Below are positions 18,700 through 27,741 of a stretch of 64,000 nt of DNA, in pieces (the stretch's first letter is position 1; every line of letters begins with the position of its first letter). The notes below the pieces were generated by a model. That model ran no database searches. It was not told the origin of the DNA and was given only the letters and a program-made list of their open reading frames with translations. The stretch spans positions 31,751 through 95,750 of the forward strand of contig PGZV01000022.1 in assembly GCA_002841495.1 (NCBI GenBank), given 5' to 3'. The stretch comes from Firmicutes bacterium HGW-Firmicutes-2. GTDB lineage: Bacteria; Bacillota; Clostridia; Lachnospirales; Vallitaleaceae. Position numbers and translations under genes: made by a program.

Positions 18700-21600
18700 T
18701 TAATCCTGTTGACAATGTTTTTTCATCATTTCTAGAGAATCCTTATCTTGTTCAAGGTCCGTTCTTCTGTATTCAAAGTTTGGCATCTTTTCATCAAAAC
18801 GACATATGCCCCCATATTTGCAATAATCGCAAGCACTTTGTTCCCCTTTTTTATAGGGTTTGACTTCAATATTGCCTTTTACGATTTCATTGCCTATTCT
18901 TTGGGTTTCATCTCGAACATAACCACACAATATGTCAAAATCCTCTAGCTCTAAGACTTTCGAAGCCTTCGATAGTTGACCGTCCTTATTCTTTGACACG
19001 GGTATGACTTTGGATGATTTTATAAATAAATTGTCCAGTTTTTTTATAACATCGGAATCATTTAAAGCCACACCTTTTAACTGCATAGACTCAAGTAATC
19101 CATCTTCAATATGTGCTTCATTGTAATCAGCAGTTCCGGTAACAAAAGGATCATCAATCTTAAAATAGAATAAACCGGCCGGTATAACTTTCTTATCCGA
19201 TGCCTTTTTTTGTACTTGAAGTGCGGCATTTAAATACACCAATAATTGTAATTGAAGACCGTGATAGACATCGCCAAAATCTAGGTCCTGACTGGATGAC
19301 TTATAATCAATAATTGTTATATAGGTATAGGTATCATTCGAATAACTATCGATCCTATCGATTGTACCTCTTAATATCATTTTTCTCCCGTTATCCAATT
19401 CTAGATTTAAGCTGTTCACATCATAATCGGCACCGTCAAAATGCCACTCAGTAAACTGTGGTCTAAAGTCACCTTGACTGATTTGATAAGCAATAGCCCA
19501 TATGGATCGATTCAGGATTTTCTTTAGACGGTTCAATAAAAAGATGTTTCTATTGGAGTCAAAAAATACCCTTTGTGTCTCTTCACCAACAAGATCCATT
19601 ACAAATTCTTCGATCCATTCTTTTCGCATCGTCTCAGTGACCTCTGACCATGCTAAGTGCCGCATCTGTACACGATTGGATATCAGCTCGATGACCTTAT
19701 GAAAGATTAAACCCAGCTGAGGCATGGTAATCTCGTAAGCTTCTCTTTCATGTGCCTTTAAGCCATAAGTTACAAAGTGGGCAAAAGGACACTTAGAAAA
19801 CTGTTCAAGCCGAGACACACTGTTCTTGAGTGTCTCTCCGTATAACCTATGATGATCTGACAAATGATCTTCTAACAAATGATCCCTGCGACCTCTTAGG
19901 GCCATCTCTAACCTTGATGACCACATCGGCTCATTTCTATACCAACTTAGAATCGATTCCACATCCGCATCACCCTTTATATGGATATCCTTATCCTCTT
20001 GTAGCTTTTGTAACAGCTGCTTAAATACCACACTCGGTCTATTGATAACGATCTTATCTTTATAAAGTTGATCAATATTATAATGTTTTACGAGAGGACA
20101 TATCTTCTTAACCATATGAATTAAATGAGAGGGTCTTGTTGCTTTTCCTTCTTCATTCATAAGGGTATAGCTTAAATATAGACTCTTACTTGTATTTAAC
20201 AAGGCCATATAGATATAAAACTGTTCTCGGTATAGGTTCTTAATGGTCGTTGGGGCTAATTTTATCCCTTTTTCTACCATCCATTCTCTTTCACGGTCTG
20301 TTAATAACCCAGAACCTTCTTTTAGCATGGGTACAACACCTTCGTTTAAACCAATGGCAAAAATAGCTTTTTTACACGGCATTCGACTTCTTGTCAGATC
20401 CCCGATAATCACCTGATCCATCCTAGGCGGTACAAGGCCAAGTTCAAGTTGTTCAATGCCCGCTTCCATTAGATTATAGAAAGTCCCATCATCCACCTTT
20501 TCCTCTGTAGACATCAAGGCCAATTGATCAAACAATGTCATTAAAACCTTATAGACTTGGTTATAAGTCCTTGCTTCGTCATAAAGATACGTCGATAGGT
20601 AATCATCTGCCTTAACCTGAATCTTCGATTCTACTTGGTGATGGACCAATAGCTCATAAATACACACTAAGTGATCTTTGACACTTTGTTTTTTAGCATG
20701 TTTGACGGTCACAAAAGGTAAAATAATCACTTCCCTTAATTCATTGATGGCTGCTAACAGATGTTTGGTTTGTGGCGTATCTTTTTCCCTGTGTATATCC
20801 GGAACTTTATAGACCCAATCTTTTGACCAGGCTGATAGACCTCTAATCCCGTAACGGATGACATAGTTTTCTAAATGGTCTAATACTTCCTGATCATAAT
20901 CCACATAGTCTGATTTTAGATATTCAAAAATCGCCTCATAACTAAAATTGCTTTTAAATACTTTAATCATGGACATCACGAAAATCACCGCGTCGTTGGA
21001 TGCAAAAGGCTTTTTCTTGTCAAAATAAATAGGGATACCGGCTTCCGGAAGCATTTCATTGATGAGGCGTTCATAACGGTTTAGATCACCAGCTAACACA
21101 CCTATGTCGTTATATGTATAACCTTTATCCATAACCAACTTGAGTATGCTGTCTCTTAAGTAAGCCACTTCTTTTTTCATCGATGAAGCATGGGCCAAAT
21201 GCAACCCTTTCGGGCCCGACCTAAATGCATCATATGGGTACTGATAGAGGTTTTCTCTTAAGTGCCAAATGAAGTTCACTTCACCTGTTGGTTCTTCTAT
21301 CCATTCTTCTTCTGTATAATCATGAATCCTTTGCTCATGAATCTTTTGCAGCAACCCATGATAGGTATAGTAGCTCTCATAGTATAGATGGCTCTCGTCT
21401 AAGGGTTTTCCCTTAAGAACAGAAGCTTCACCAGTTAAGGTTAGGGTCAAATCCTTAGCGGTATACATGAGTTTTTCTATTAATAGATATTGTATCGGTG
21501 TGAAACCATAGAAACCATCTATCATGATGGTGGCTTTTTTCAACCACTGACTCTCATGAGCAATCTCAACTAAGCGTTCGAAAAGGGTTTCACCACTTAA

Positions 21601-22122
21601 AAAGTTGGCAAGCAATTGTTCTTTGTATGTATTATAGAGTTTTCCACAGTCTCTTAGTTTTAACTTTAGGATCTCCACATCGGTCTGCTCCACGATACTT
21701 TCAAAGTCATGCTCTGAGATACCATACCTTGAGAATTCTGACATCAAATCACGCAACTCATTCACATAGCCTTTTTTCTGTATATGCCTACTTAAAAAAG
21801 GATATTCTGCTTTTGAGGTGTCAATAATCTTACGAATCATCATGGTCTTTCCAACATCTGAGAGCAATGCTTTACCTGCAACGCCGAGTTCATCCACCAT
21901 TCTATAAGAAAGCCTTCCAAAGCTTAGAACTTCAATATTGGTAATGCAATGATTGGGATGGGCCTTTATCATCTCATGTTGAACATTCAAAGTGGCTTGT
22001 TCTGGTACAATAAGCAAAATGGTTTCATCTGCAGGCAACGCCATAGAAGCCTTTATGATTTCACTATATAGTTTTTCCGCTTTACCACTGTCTGGCTTAT
22101 TCATAACAATTCGAACGCCCAA
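18700..22122 (-). CDS. addB: AddB helicase-like nuclease subunit
   Basis: AddB is the partner of AddA; it recognises Chi-like sites and cleaves the 5'-ended strand. The 1140-residue length fits. The nuclease motif IIDYKSSSQDLD lies near residue 935, and the iron-sulfur cysteines are CPFAHF near residue 800 plus a C-terminal CDYCKYGGIC. The N-terminal ATP site is unusual: the normal GRAGSGKT is here NKPDSGKAE, so only SGK is kept. The start is TTG at 22122 behind GGGGTGAT. addB lies 11.5 kb upstream of addA on the same strand. Confidence 0.95.
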   Translation of the reverse strand: MGVRIVMNKPDSGKAEKLYSEIIKASMALPADETILLIVPEQATLNVQHEMIKAHPNHCITNIEVLSFGRLSYRMVDELGVAGKALLSDVGKTMMIRKIIDTSKAEYPFLSRHIQKKGYVNELRDLMSEFSRYGISEHDFESIVEQTDVEILKLKLRDCGKLYNTYKEQLLANFLSGETLFERLVEIAHESQWLKKATIMIDGFYGFTPIQYLLIEKLMYTAKDLTLTLTGEASVLKGKPLDESHLYYESYYTYHGLLQKIHEQRIHDYTEEEWIEEPTGEVNFIWHLRENLYQYPYDAFRSGPKGLHLAHASSMKKEVAYLRDSILKLVMDKGYTYNDIGVLAGDLNRYERLINEMLPEAGIPIYFDKKKPFASNDAVIFVMSMIKVFKSNFSYEAIFEYLKSDYVDYDQEVLDHLENYVIRYGIRGLSAWSKDWVYKVPDIHREKDTPQTKHLLAAINELREVIILPFVTVKHAKKQSVKDHLVCIYELLVHHQVESKIQVKADDYLSTYLYDEARTYNQVYKVLMTLFDQLALMSTEEKVDDGTFYNLMEAGIEQLELGLVPPRMDQVIIGDLTRSRMPCKKAIFAIGLNEGVVPMLKEGSGLLTDREREWMVEKGIKLAPTTIKNLYREQFYIYMALLNTSKSLYLSYTLMNEEGKATRPSHLIHMVKKICPLVKHYNIDQLYKDKIVINRPSVVFKQLLQKLQEDKDIHIKGDADVESILSWYRNEPMWSSRLEMALRGRRDHLLEDHLSDHHRLYGETLKNSVSRLEQFSKCPFAHFVTYGLKAHEREAYEITMPQLGLIFHKVIELISNRVQMRHLAWSEVTETMRKEWIEEFVMDLVGEETQRVFFDSNRNIFLLNRLKKILNRSIWAIAYQISQGDFRPQFTEWHFDGADYDVNSLNLELDNGRKMILRGTIDRIDSYSNDTYTYITIIDYKSSSQDLDFGDVYHGLQLQLLVYLNAALQVQKKASDKKVIPAGLFYFKIDDPFVTGTADYNEAHIEDGLLESMQLKGVALNDSDVIKKLDNLFIKSSKVIPVSKNKDGQLSKASKVLELEDFDILCGYVRDETQRIGNEIVKGNIEVKPYKKGEQSACDYCKYGGICRFDEKMPNFEYRRTDLEQDKDSLEMMKKHCQQD

Positions 22123-22195
22123 AATGTATCACCCCAATCGGCTCTGTCATTTATCACAAAAAATCATAATCATCGATATCTTCGTTAAACAAGAA

Positions 22196-22219
22196 TGCTC
22201 TATATTATATTATAGAGCA
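22196..22219. promoter_or_regulatory. AT-rich palindrome upstream of addB
   Basis: TGCTCTATA (22196-22204) and TATAGAGCA (22211-22219) form a perfect 9-bp inverted repeat with an AT-only centre. On the minus strand it contains overlapping TATAAT hexamers, so it may be an operator or the -10 region for addB. I see no good -35 element. The rest of the 22123-22367 gap holds nothing I recognise. Confidence 0.35.
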
Positions 22220-22367
22220 ATATCCGCAAATTTACCTCATAAAATATACACATTATTTTTTTCATAGAATTGTTTTTTTTAGTAACTTTCTACATGGGCG
22301 ACAAGGAAGTTGATCCAATAATAGTTGTCTCCGCTAAGTACTAGATACAAATTTCACATTAAAATAA

Positions 22368-22395
22368 GGATATGAAAATAAAAATCTTCATATCC
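22368..22395 (-). terminator. Probable terminator of rsgA
   Basis: GGATATGAA (22368-22376) and TTCATATCC (22387-22395) form a perfect 9-bp stem directly after the rsgA stop, followed on the minus strand by TTATTTTAATG. The U-tract is interrupted, so efficiency may be moderate. Confidence 0.55.
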
Positions 22396-22407
22396 CTAAA
22401 TGTTCAA

Positions 22408-23460
22408 CTATTTTTTGTTCTTGTGAAGCTTCGAAATATTTTTGAACTTTTCGTTTTTCTTCTTTAAATACGCGTCAGGATTTTCTGAGAACGCATCTTC
22501 TGCTTTCAGTTTCAAATAGGATAGCCAGCGCTTTTCTGACAAAGCCCCTTCTTTGATAGCAGCATAAATCGCACAACCAGGTTCATTTGTGTGCTTGCAA
22601 TCACGAAAATGACAGCTTCCAAAGTAGACTTCAATATCACCAAATGTTTTATCTAACCCACTTTCAGAATCCATCAAACCAAGTTCACGCATACCAGGGG
22701 TATCGATAATCATCCCACCATTTGGCATCAACATTAATTCTCGCCTCGTGGTTGTATGTCGTCCTTTATCGTCATTTCTGATTGTCTGTGTTTCGAGTGT
22801 TTCTATTCCTGTCAACCAATTAATTAGCGTCGATTTTCCAACGCCTGATGAACCCAACAGTGCAACTGTTTTCCCTTCTGTAATATAGGACATCACATCT
22901 TCAAAGCCTTCTTTTTCTATAGTGGAAATCCCCAGTATGTCAACCCCCATCCCCACAGAATCAACTGCGCGAAACAAGGTGTTGATATCCTCGCATAAAT
23001 CGATTTTTGTCAATACCACCACAGGTATTGAACCACTTTCCCATACGAGCACCAAATATCTTTCCAATCTACGAAGATTAAAATCATTATTTACAGACAT
23101 ACAAATAAATGTTGTATCAATATTTGTCGCAACTACTTGTTCTTTGGTAGCTTTTCCAGCTGCTTTACGTATAAAGGCACTTCTTCTCGAAAGGACATGA
23201 TGAATGATGCCATTCCCATTAGTTCCTGAGTCTCGATCTAACATCACAAAGTCACCAACAGCAGGATATGAACTGTGCTGCTCTATTTGAAATCTAAACT
23301 TTCCAGATATTTCAGCAAAAAATTCACCTTTTTCTGAAACCACACGATAAATATCTTTGGATTGTACTAAGACTCTTCCTAGAAATAAGCCTTCGTATTG
23401 CATGGCTTCTTTAATGATTTTCTCATTAAGACCATATTTTTTTACAAAATCATAACACAT
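22408..23460 (-). CDS. rsgA: Ribosome small-subunit-dependent GTPase A
   Basis: RsgA is a circularly permuted GTPase that helps mature the 30S subunit. The permuted order is visible: VVLTKIDL (G4) comes before GSSGVGKSTLINWL (G1) and DTPGMREL (G3). An OB-fold precedes them (about residues 25-90). The zinc knuckle follows with C, H and C residues in FGSCHFRDCKHTNEPGC. The 350-residue length is somewhat longer than typical because of a lysine-rich C-terminal tail (KKKNEKFKNISKLHKNKK), likely for rRNA binding. It starts 3 bp after the RNHCP gene. Confidence 0.96.
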   Translation of the reverse strand: MCYDFVKKYGLNEKIIKEAMQYEGLFLGRVLVQSKDIYRVVSEKGEFFAEISGKFRFQIEQHSSYPAVGDFVMLDRDSGTNGNGIIHHVLSRRSAFIRKAAGKATKEQVVATNIDTTFICMSVNNDFNLRRLERYLVLVWESGSIPVVVLTKIDLCEDINTLFRAVDSVGMGVDILGISTIEKEGFEDVMSYITEGKTVALLGSSGVGKSTLINWLTGIETLETQTIRNDDKGRHTTTRRELMLMPNGGMIIDTPGMRELGLMDSESGLDKTFGDIEVYFGSCHFRDCKHTNEPGCAIYAAIKEGALSEKRWLSYLKLKAEDAFSENPDAYLKKKNEKFKNISKLHKNKK

Positions 23461-23462
23461 TA

Positions 23463-23855
23463 TTAACGCCCCCCTTCCTTAAATCCAAATCCGTTTAGTG
23501 GGAAAGGTGGCCTTGCTAATGGTTGTAATGCTATTGACATTAATTTTACTGGGTTGTCATCTGCTGCGATTCGATTAGAACTTAAGTGCCCACATCTGTT
23601 GCATCGATGAATAATTGCCCATTCACCATTTTTACGAACCCAAACACCAATCGGATCCATAAGTCCCCTGCAACTAGCAGCACGATCTCCTGGCAACTCA
23701 TCGACATGTTTGCTACTTAAACAATGAGGACAATGATTTCTATGATTGCTCCCTGCACCTTCTGGTACAACCATACTTCCACAGTTATTGCATATAAAGT
23801 CATCAAAACACGCTTGTGTTTGATAATTGTTTTTTTCTCTTCCTGAATACTTCAA
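23463..23855 (-). CDS. RNHCP domain-containing zinc-ribbon protein
   Basis: This 130-residue protein has the RNHCP motif literally (HRNHCPHC), four CxxC-type pairs (ICNNC, CPHC, HRCNRC and a single SCRG), and a conserved GDRAASCRGLMDPIGVWV stretch. Such proteins are usually encoded next to rsgA, as here, which suggests a ribosome-related role; the biochemical function is not known. Start is TTG at 23855 behind AGGAGG. The gene is followed by rsgA at 2 bp. Confidence 0.85.
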   Translation of the reverse strand: MKYSGREKNNYQTQACFDDFICNNCGSMVVPEGAGSNHRNHCPHCLSSKHVDELPGDRAASCRGLMDPIGVWVRKNGEWAIIHRCNRCGHLSSNRIAADDNPVKLMSIALQPLARPPFPLNGFGFKEGGR

Positions 23856-24202
23856 CGTTCGCTCCTCCTAAAGTTTTTATACTTTATGGGAGGCTCTATT
23901 CAATTATTTTTTGCAAGCCTCCCGGATTGCGACACACTCTTTTCTATTACATAACATAAACGTTACCTCTTTCTAGTTAATTTTAACATTCTTATAACAC
24001 ATTAGTGGTCTAATTAAGACTGTTTCGCGCATATTATAACATTTAAATTTCCATCTTTCAATCACTGAATGTTTACGTTATACGAAATTTCAATAGGTTA
24101 AAAATCGTATACTCCATATGATGAACTAAAGATAACCCATAACACCATACAAGCCAGCATCGACCATGAAGTTCCTGGAAGCAGTGTATATGACAGGCTC
24201 AT
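23856..24202. other. Intergenic region between RNHCP gene and dhaK
   Basis: No gene is visible. A hairpin (GGGAGGCT 23888-23895 with AGCCTCCC 23916-23923) sits 30-65 bp upstream of the RNHCP start and could be a 5'-leader element of that operon. Part of a dispersed repeat lies at 24159-24190 (listed separately). The rest is A+T-rich with nothing I can name. Confidence 0.4.
24159..24190. repeat. Half-copy of a dispersed repeat
   Basis: The bases from ATCGACCATGAAGTTCCTG onward match 47443-47474 over about 32 positions with only single-base insertions and one substitution. The copy here lacks the hairpins that follow in the second copy. Both lie in intergenic DNA and are richer in G+C than their surroundings. 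Confidence 0.6.
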
Positions 24203-24237
24203 AAAAAAAGTCCCTAAGCTTTTTCACTTAGAGACTT
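24203..24237 (-). terminator. Terminator of the dha operon
   Basis: An 11-bp stem with one mismatch (24208-24218 with 24227-24237) is followed on the minus strand by a run of seven U residues (24203-24209). It lies 55 bp after the dhaK stop codon. Confidence 0.8.
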
Positions 24238-24292
24238 GGTTGATTCATTTAACACTCAGAGTTCTACAACCTTTAAGTTTTTACTAATAATC

Positions 24293-25290
24293 TTAGTTTT
24301 GAACAAGTGCTGGTGTATCTGCAGGAGCAAATAATAGGTCTTTAAGCTCAGCATCTAATTTTAGAACTGTTATTGAAAAACCAGCCATGTCTAAAGAAGT
24401 CATATAGTTACCTACATATGTCTTTGCAATTCTAACACCTTTTTCTGCTAATACTTCTGCTACTCTTAAATTCGCAACATAAAGTTCCATAATTGGTGTT
24501 CCGCCTAAGCCATTTACCAATACAGCTACTTCATCATCTTCAACAAGACTTAAGTCATCTAATACTTTACCAAGTAAATGGTCGACTGTTTCATTAGCTG
24601 AACGTAAGGTCTCTCTATGTGTGCCTGGCTCGCCATGGATACCCATACCGATTTCAACTTCATCATCACCAAGAACAAAACTTGGTTTTCCAGCTGCCGG
24701 AACTGTACAAGTGGTCAGTGCCATACCCATTGATTTCACATTCGCTATAACTTTCTCTGCAATACGCTTAACTTCTTGAAGGTCGCCACCAGCTTCAGCT
24801 TTTGCACCTGCAATCTTGTGAATCAATATCGTACCGGCTATACCTCTTCTACCTGTTGTCCATGTACTATCTTCTACGGCTACGTCATCGTTGACAACGA
24901 CATGTTCAACGGTGATGCCTTCTTCTGCTGCCATTTCTGCTGCCATTTCAAAGTTCATTACATCCCCAGTGTAATTTTTAACAACCAGTAACACACCTTT
25001 GCCGCCATCAACTGCTTTGATTGCTTCATAAACTTGGTCTGGTGTAGGTGATGTAAATACTGCACCGGCAACCGCACCATCTAGCATGCCTTTTCCAACA
25101 AAGCCACCATGTGAAGGCTCATGACCACTGCCTCCGCCACTAACCAAGGCAACTTTGGGTTGTGGTGTGCATTGGCTCTTACCAATACCTCAAAACCTTC
25201 TACTCTCTTTACGTAGCTTGGATGTGCTGCGATAATCCCTTTGAGCATTTCATCTACTACATTGTCTGGATTGTTGATAATTTTTTTCAT
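24293..25290 (-). pseudogene. dhaK: DhaK, PTS-dependent dihydroxyacetone kinase subunit, frameshifted
   Basis: DhaK binds dihydroxyacetone covalently and presents it to DhaL-ADP/ATP for phosphorylation. Two overlapping frames give the complete protein: residues 1-45 from 25290 down (ends VRANA) and the remainder from VSGGGSGHEPSHGGF to the end. The catalytic histidine segment GMGIHGEPG is intact. The break is at 25166-25169, where TGTG on the plus strand replaces the TG expected from the family reading NAPQPKVALVSGGG; a two-base duplication explains everything. It could be a sequencing error, a recent mutation or a slippable site. A sigma-54 promoter lies 43 bp upstream of the ATG. Confidence 0.85.
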
Positions 25291-25317
25291 TTTTCATCCT
25301 CCTTTTGATTAATGGTA

Positions 25318-27030
25318 TCACTTTATATTATTAGCAAGAACTGTGCCAGCTAATAGTTGCCTTACTTTTTTCACTTCTTTTTGCTTAAGAACTTCTTCTA
25401 CAATTTTTTCCTTAACATCCATTTTTCGAATGATCTCTTTGATTTTGGGTATGGATGGCCCGCTCATACTCAGCTCATCAACACCCATTTCAACCAACAG
25501 CTTTGTTGCTAATGGATCACCGGCCATTTCACCACAGATGCCAACCCATTTCCCATGCTTATGCGCCCCATCTACAACTGTTTTTATAGACCTTAGAACA
25601 GCCGGATTAAAATGATCGTACATATGACTGATCCTTTGGTTACCCCTGTCTACCGCTAGAGTATATTGAACTAGGTCATTGGTACCGATACTAAAGAAAT
25701 CCATCTCTTGGGCCAATTCATCCGACATGATTACCGCAGCAGGGGTCTCTATCATGATGCCGACTTCAATATTTTTGTCATAGACTTGACCTTGACTCTC
25801 TAATAGGTTCTTGGCTTCTTCAATTAAAGATTTTGCGGCTATAACTTCTTCATAACTAATAATCATCGGTAACATAATCGCTAGTTTCCCATAGGCGGAT
25901 GCCCTAAGAATCGCTTTGATCTGTGCTAAGAATATGTCTGTTCTCTCTAGACAAATACGAATCGCTCGCCATCCTAAGAAAGGATTTTCTTCTTTACCTA
26001 TGTCCAAATAACTTAAAGGTTTATCGCCTCCTATATCCATCGTTCTAATGACACACAGATTGCCCTCGCATCTTTCAACAACATATCGATAGGCTTCAAA
26101 TTGCTCTTCCTCTGTTGGCATTTTCTTTTTACCCATGAAAACAAATTCAGTTCTGAAAAGTCCAACGCCTTTTCCCCCATATTTCAAAGCATCATCAATG
26201 TCCTTGGGGTTTCCTATATTGGTCGCTAAGGTTATTTCTCGTCCTGTCACTGTAACTGCCGGAAGGTCTTTTAGACTCAGATAATACGCGCGCTTCGCTT
26301 CTTCTTTCTTCAATGCTTCTTCATACTTCCTGACTGTTGCTTCATCCGGATGTATAACCAGTATGCCTTCATAACCATCTACAATGGCTATATCATCATT
26401 CTTAAGTTCGCTAACCTCTTCTCCAATACCTACTATGGTAACAATGCCTTTAGACTTGGCGATGATGACCGAATGAGAAGTGGCGCTACCACTGCCCATA
26501 ACGATACCTACCACTTGCTCTGATGATAAGTTTGCAATCACCGATGGTTCAATGTCTTCACCACATAAGATAATATTTTCCCCATCCAACTTGGGATCAG
26601 GAATTCCAAGCAGTAACCTTATGATTCTTTTCCCCACATCTTTGACATCCGCTGCTCGTTCTCTAATATAAGGATCATCCAAGCTTCCCAAAACAGCTGC
26701 TACCTCATCTGAGGCTCTTAATGTTGCTTCCGGTGCCGATAGACCATCTTCAATATATCGATCTATTGTATCCTGCAACATCGGATCATCCATCATAAGT
26801 ACATGGGCTTCCATAATAGCAATCTGGTCTTTATTGGTACCATTTCTTGCCTGATCCAGTATTTTGTCTATTTGTTCAAGACCACCTTCGATGGCTTTTT
26901 GAAGTTTCTCTTTCTCTGCTTTTTGATCTTCTTTTTCATATGCTTCAAGCTCATGATCAAATGTAGATAGAAGAAGTTGTACTTTACCCATGCCGATGCC
27001 TTCAACAACAGCTTTGCCTAGATATTCCAT
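25318..27030 (-). CDS. ptsI: PTS enzyme I (phosphoenolpyruvate-protein phosphotransferase)
   Basis: Enzyme I takes phosphate from PEP and passes it to HPr. The 570-residue protein has the phospho-histidine site GSGSATSHSVIIA near residue 190, the PEP-binding barrel (FRTEFVFMG, VRTMDIGGDK-like IRTMDIGGDKPL, SIGTNDLVQYTLAVDRGN) and the active-site GICGEMAGDP near residue 500. Start ATG at 27030 follows GAGGTG. Lying between HPr and dhaK, it is most simply a dedicated EI for DhaM; it could also be the cell's general EI. Its last codons contain a sigma-54 promoter for dhaK. Confidence 0.95.
   Translation of the reverse strand: MEYLGKAVVEGIGMGKVQLLLSTFDHELEAYEKEDQKAEKEKLQKAIEGGLEQIDKILDQARNGTNKDQIAIMEAHVLMMDDPMLQDTIDRYIEDGLSAPEATLRASDEVAAVLGSLDDPYIRERAADVKDVGKRIIRLLLGIPDPKLDGENIILCGEDIEPSVIANLSSEQVVGIVMGSGSATSHSVIIAKSKGIVTIVGIGEEVSELKNDDIAIVDGYEGILVIHPDEATVRKYEEALKKEEAKRAYYLSLKDLPAVTVTGREITLATNIGNPKDIDDALKYGGKGVGLFRTEFVFMGKKKMPTEEEQFEAYRYVVERCEGNLCVIRTMDIGGDKPLSYLDIGKEENPFLGWRAIRICLERTDIFLAQIKAILRASAYGKLAIMLPMIISYEEVIAAKSLIEEAKNLLESQGQVYDKNIEVGIMIETPAAVIMSDELAQEMDFFSIGTNDLVQYTLAVDRGNQRISHMYDHFNPAVLRSIKTVVDGAHKHGKWVGICGEMAGDPLATKLLVEMGVDELSMSGPSIPKIKEIIRKMDVKEKIVEEVLKQKEVKKVRQLLAGTVLANNIK
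25333..25348 (-). promoter_or_regulatory. Sigma-54 promoter for dhaK, inside the 3' end of ptsI
   Basis: The minus strand reads TGGCAC-AGTTC-TTGCT, an exact match to the -24/-12 consensus with correct 5-bp spacing. It lies within the codons for the last residues of enzyme I and 43 bp upstream of the dhaK ATG. Sixteen of seventeen bases match the dhaL promoter. Confidence 0.75.
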
Positions 27031-27041
27031 TACTTGCACCT

Positions 27042-27308
27042 CTAATCCTCGTAAAAGTTATTTGTTATCAGGACATCCAAGGCTTCTATAGCCTTGTCTT
27101 CATCCGGTCCATTTACAGCTATGGTTACCTCTTGTCCGTTTTTAATGCCTAAGGCCATTATCATAAGTAAGCTTTTTGCATTTGCCTGTTTATTATTACC
27201 GAGTAATGTTACATCACAATCATATTTGGATGCTATTTTTGCAATCTCCGCAGCCGGTCTTGCGTGAATACCCAAACGGTTTACAATCAAATAAGCAACT
27301 TCTTTCAC
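27042..27308 (-). CDS. HPr phosphocarrier protein of the dha operon
   Basis: HPr relays phosphate from enzyme I to DhaM. With the GTG at 27308 as start (preceded by GAGGAGGT), the protein is 88 residues and the active histidine is exactly His15 (in LGIHARPAA) and the regulatory serine exactly Ser46 (in AKSLLMIMALG). An upstream ATG at 27332 would place them at odd positions. It precedes EI by 11 bp and follows dhaM by 32 bp. Whether Ser46 is used by an HPr kinase is not shown here. Confidence 0.93.
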   Translation of the reverse strand: MKEVAYLIVNRLGIHARPAAEIAKIASKYDCDVTLLGNNKQANAKSLLMIMALGIKNGQEVTIAVNGPDEDKAIEALDVLITNNFYED

Positions 27309-27340
27309 CTTAGCACCTCCTCGTTGTCTCATTTATGACT

Positions 27341-27739
27341 CTATTGTAGCTTGAGTACATCTCTTGCCAGTTCTGCTGCTGAAACAACCTCTTCAATTGT
27401 TCCACCAATATAGGCTTGTACAGAAGCACTGACAGCACCTTCAAGTACCGGTCCGTCTGCTATACGAATATCTATGTTCAAGCCTTCTTCTTCTAGAAGT
27501 TCAATAGCCAGATTGGAACTGATGACAGCACTACCAAGATCTACCAATACGACAACACCTTTTCCTGTTTCCGCTTCCTTAATTGCCGTTGCTATTTTAA
27601 CGGCGTCTGTTCCTATTTCGCCATCTTCCATACCACCTGCCGGTACTATTTTCTGGTTAGGTCCGGCCATTTGCATCGATAACTCTACAATGCCTTCCGC
27701 TACTTTTTTACTATGGGATACAACTACTATACCTACCAT
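27341..27739 (-). CDS. dhaM: DhaM, EIIA-type phosphotransfer subunit
   Basis: DhaM is a mannose-EIIA-like protein that rephosphorylates the ADP on DhaL. At 132 residues it is the single-domain form, with His9 in VVSHSKKVAEG, DLGSAVISSNLAIELL, and the late IADGPVLEGAVSAS. In E. coli the same gene is fused to HPr and part of EI; here those are separate neighbouring genes. It starts 2 bp after dhaL. Confidence 0.95.
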   Translation of the reverse strand: MVGIVVVSHSKKVAEGIVELSMQMAGPNQKIVPAGGMEDGEIGTDAVKIATAIKEAETGKGVVVLVDLGSAVISSNLAIELLEEEGLNIDIRIADGPVLEGAVSASVQAYIGGTIEEVVSAAELARDVLKLQ

Positions 27740-27741
27740 TT

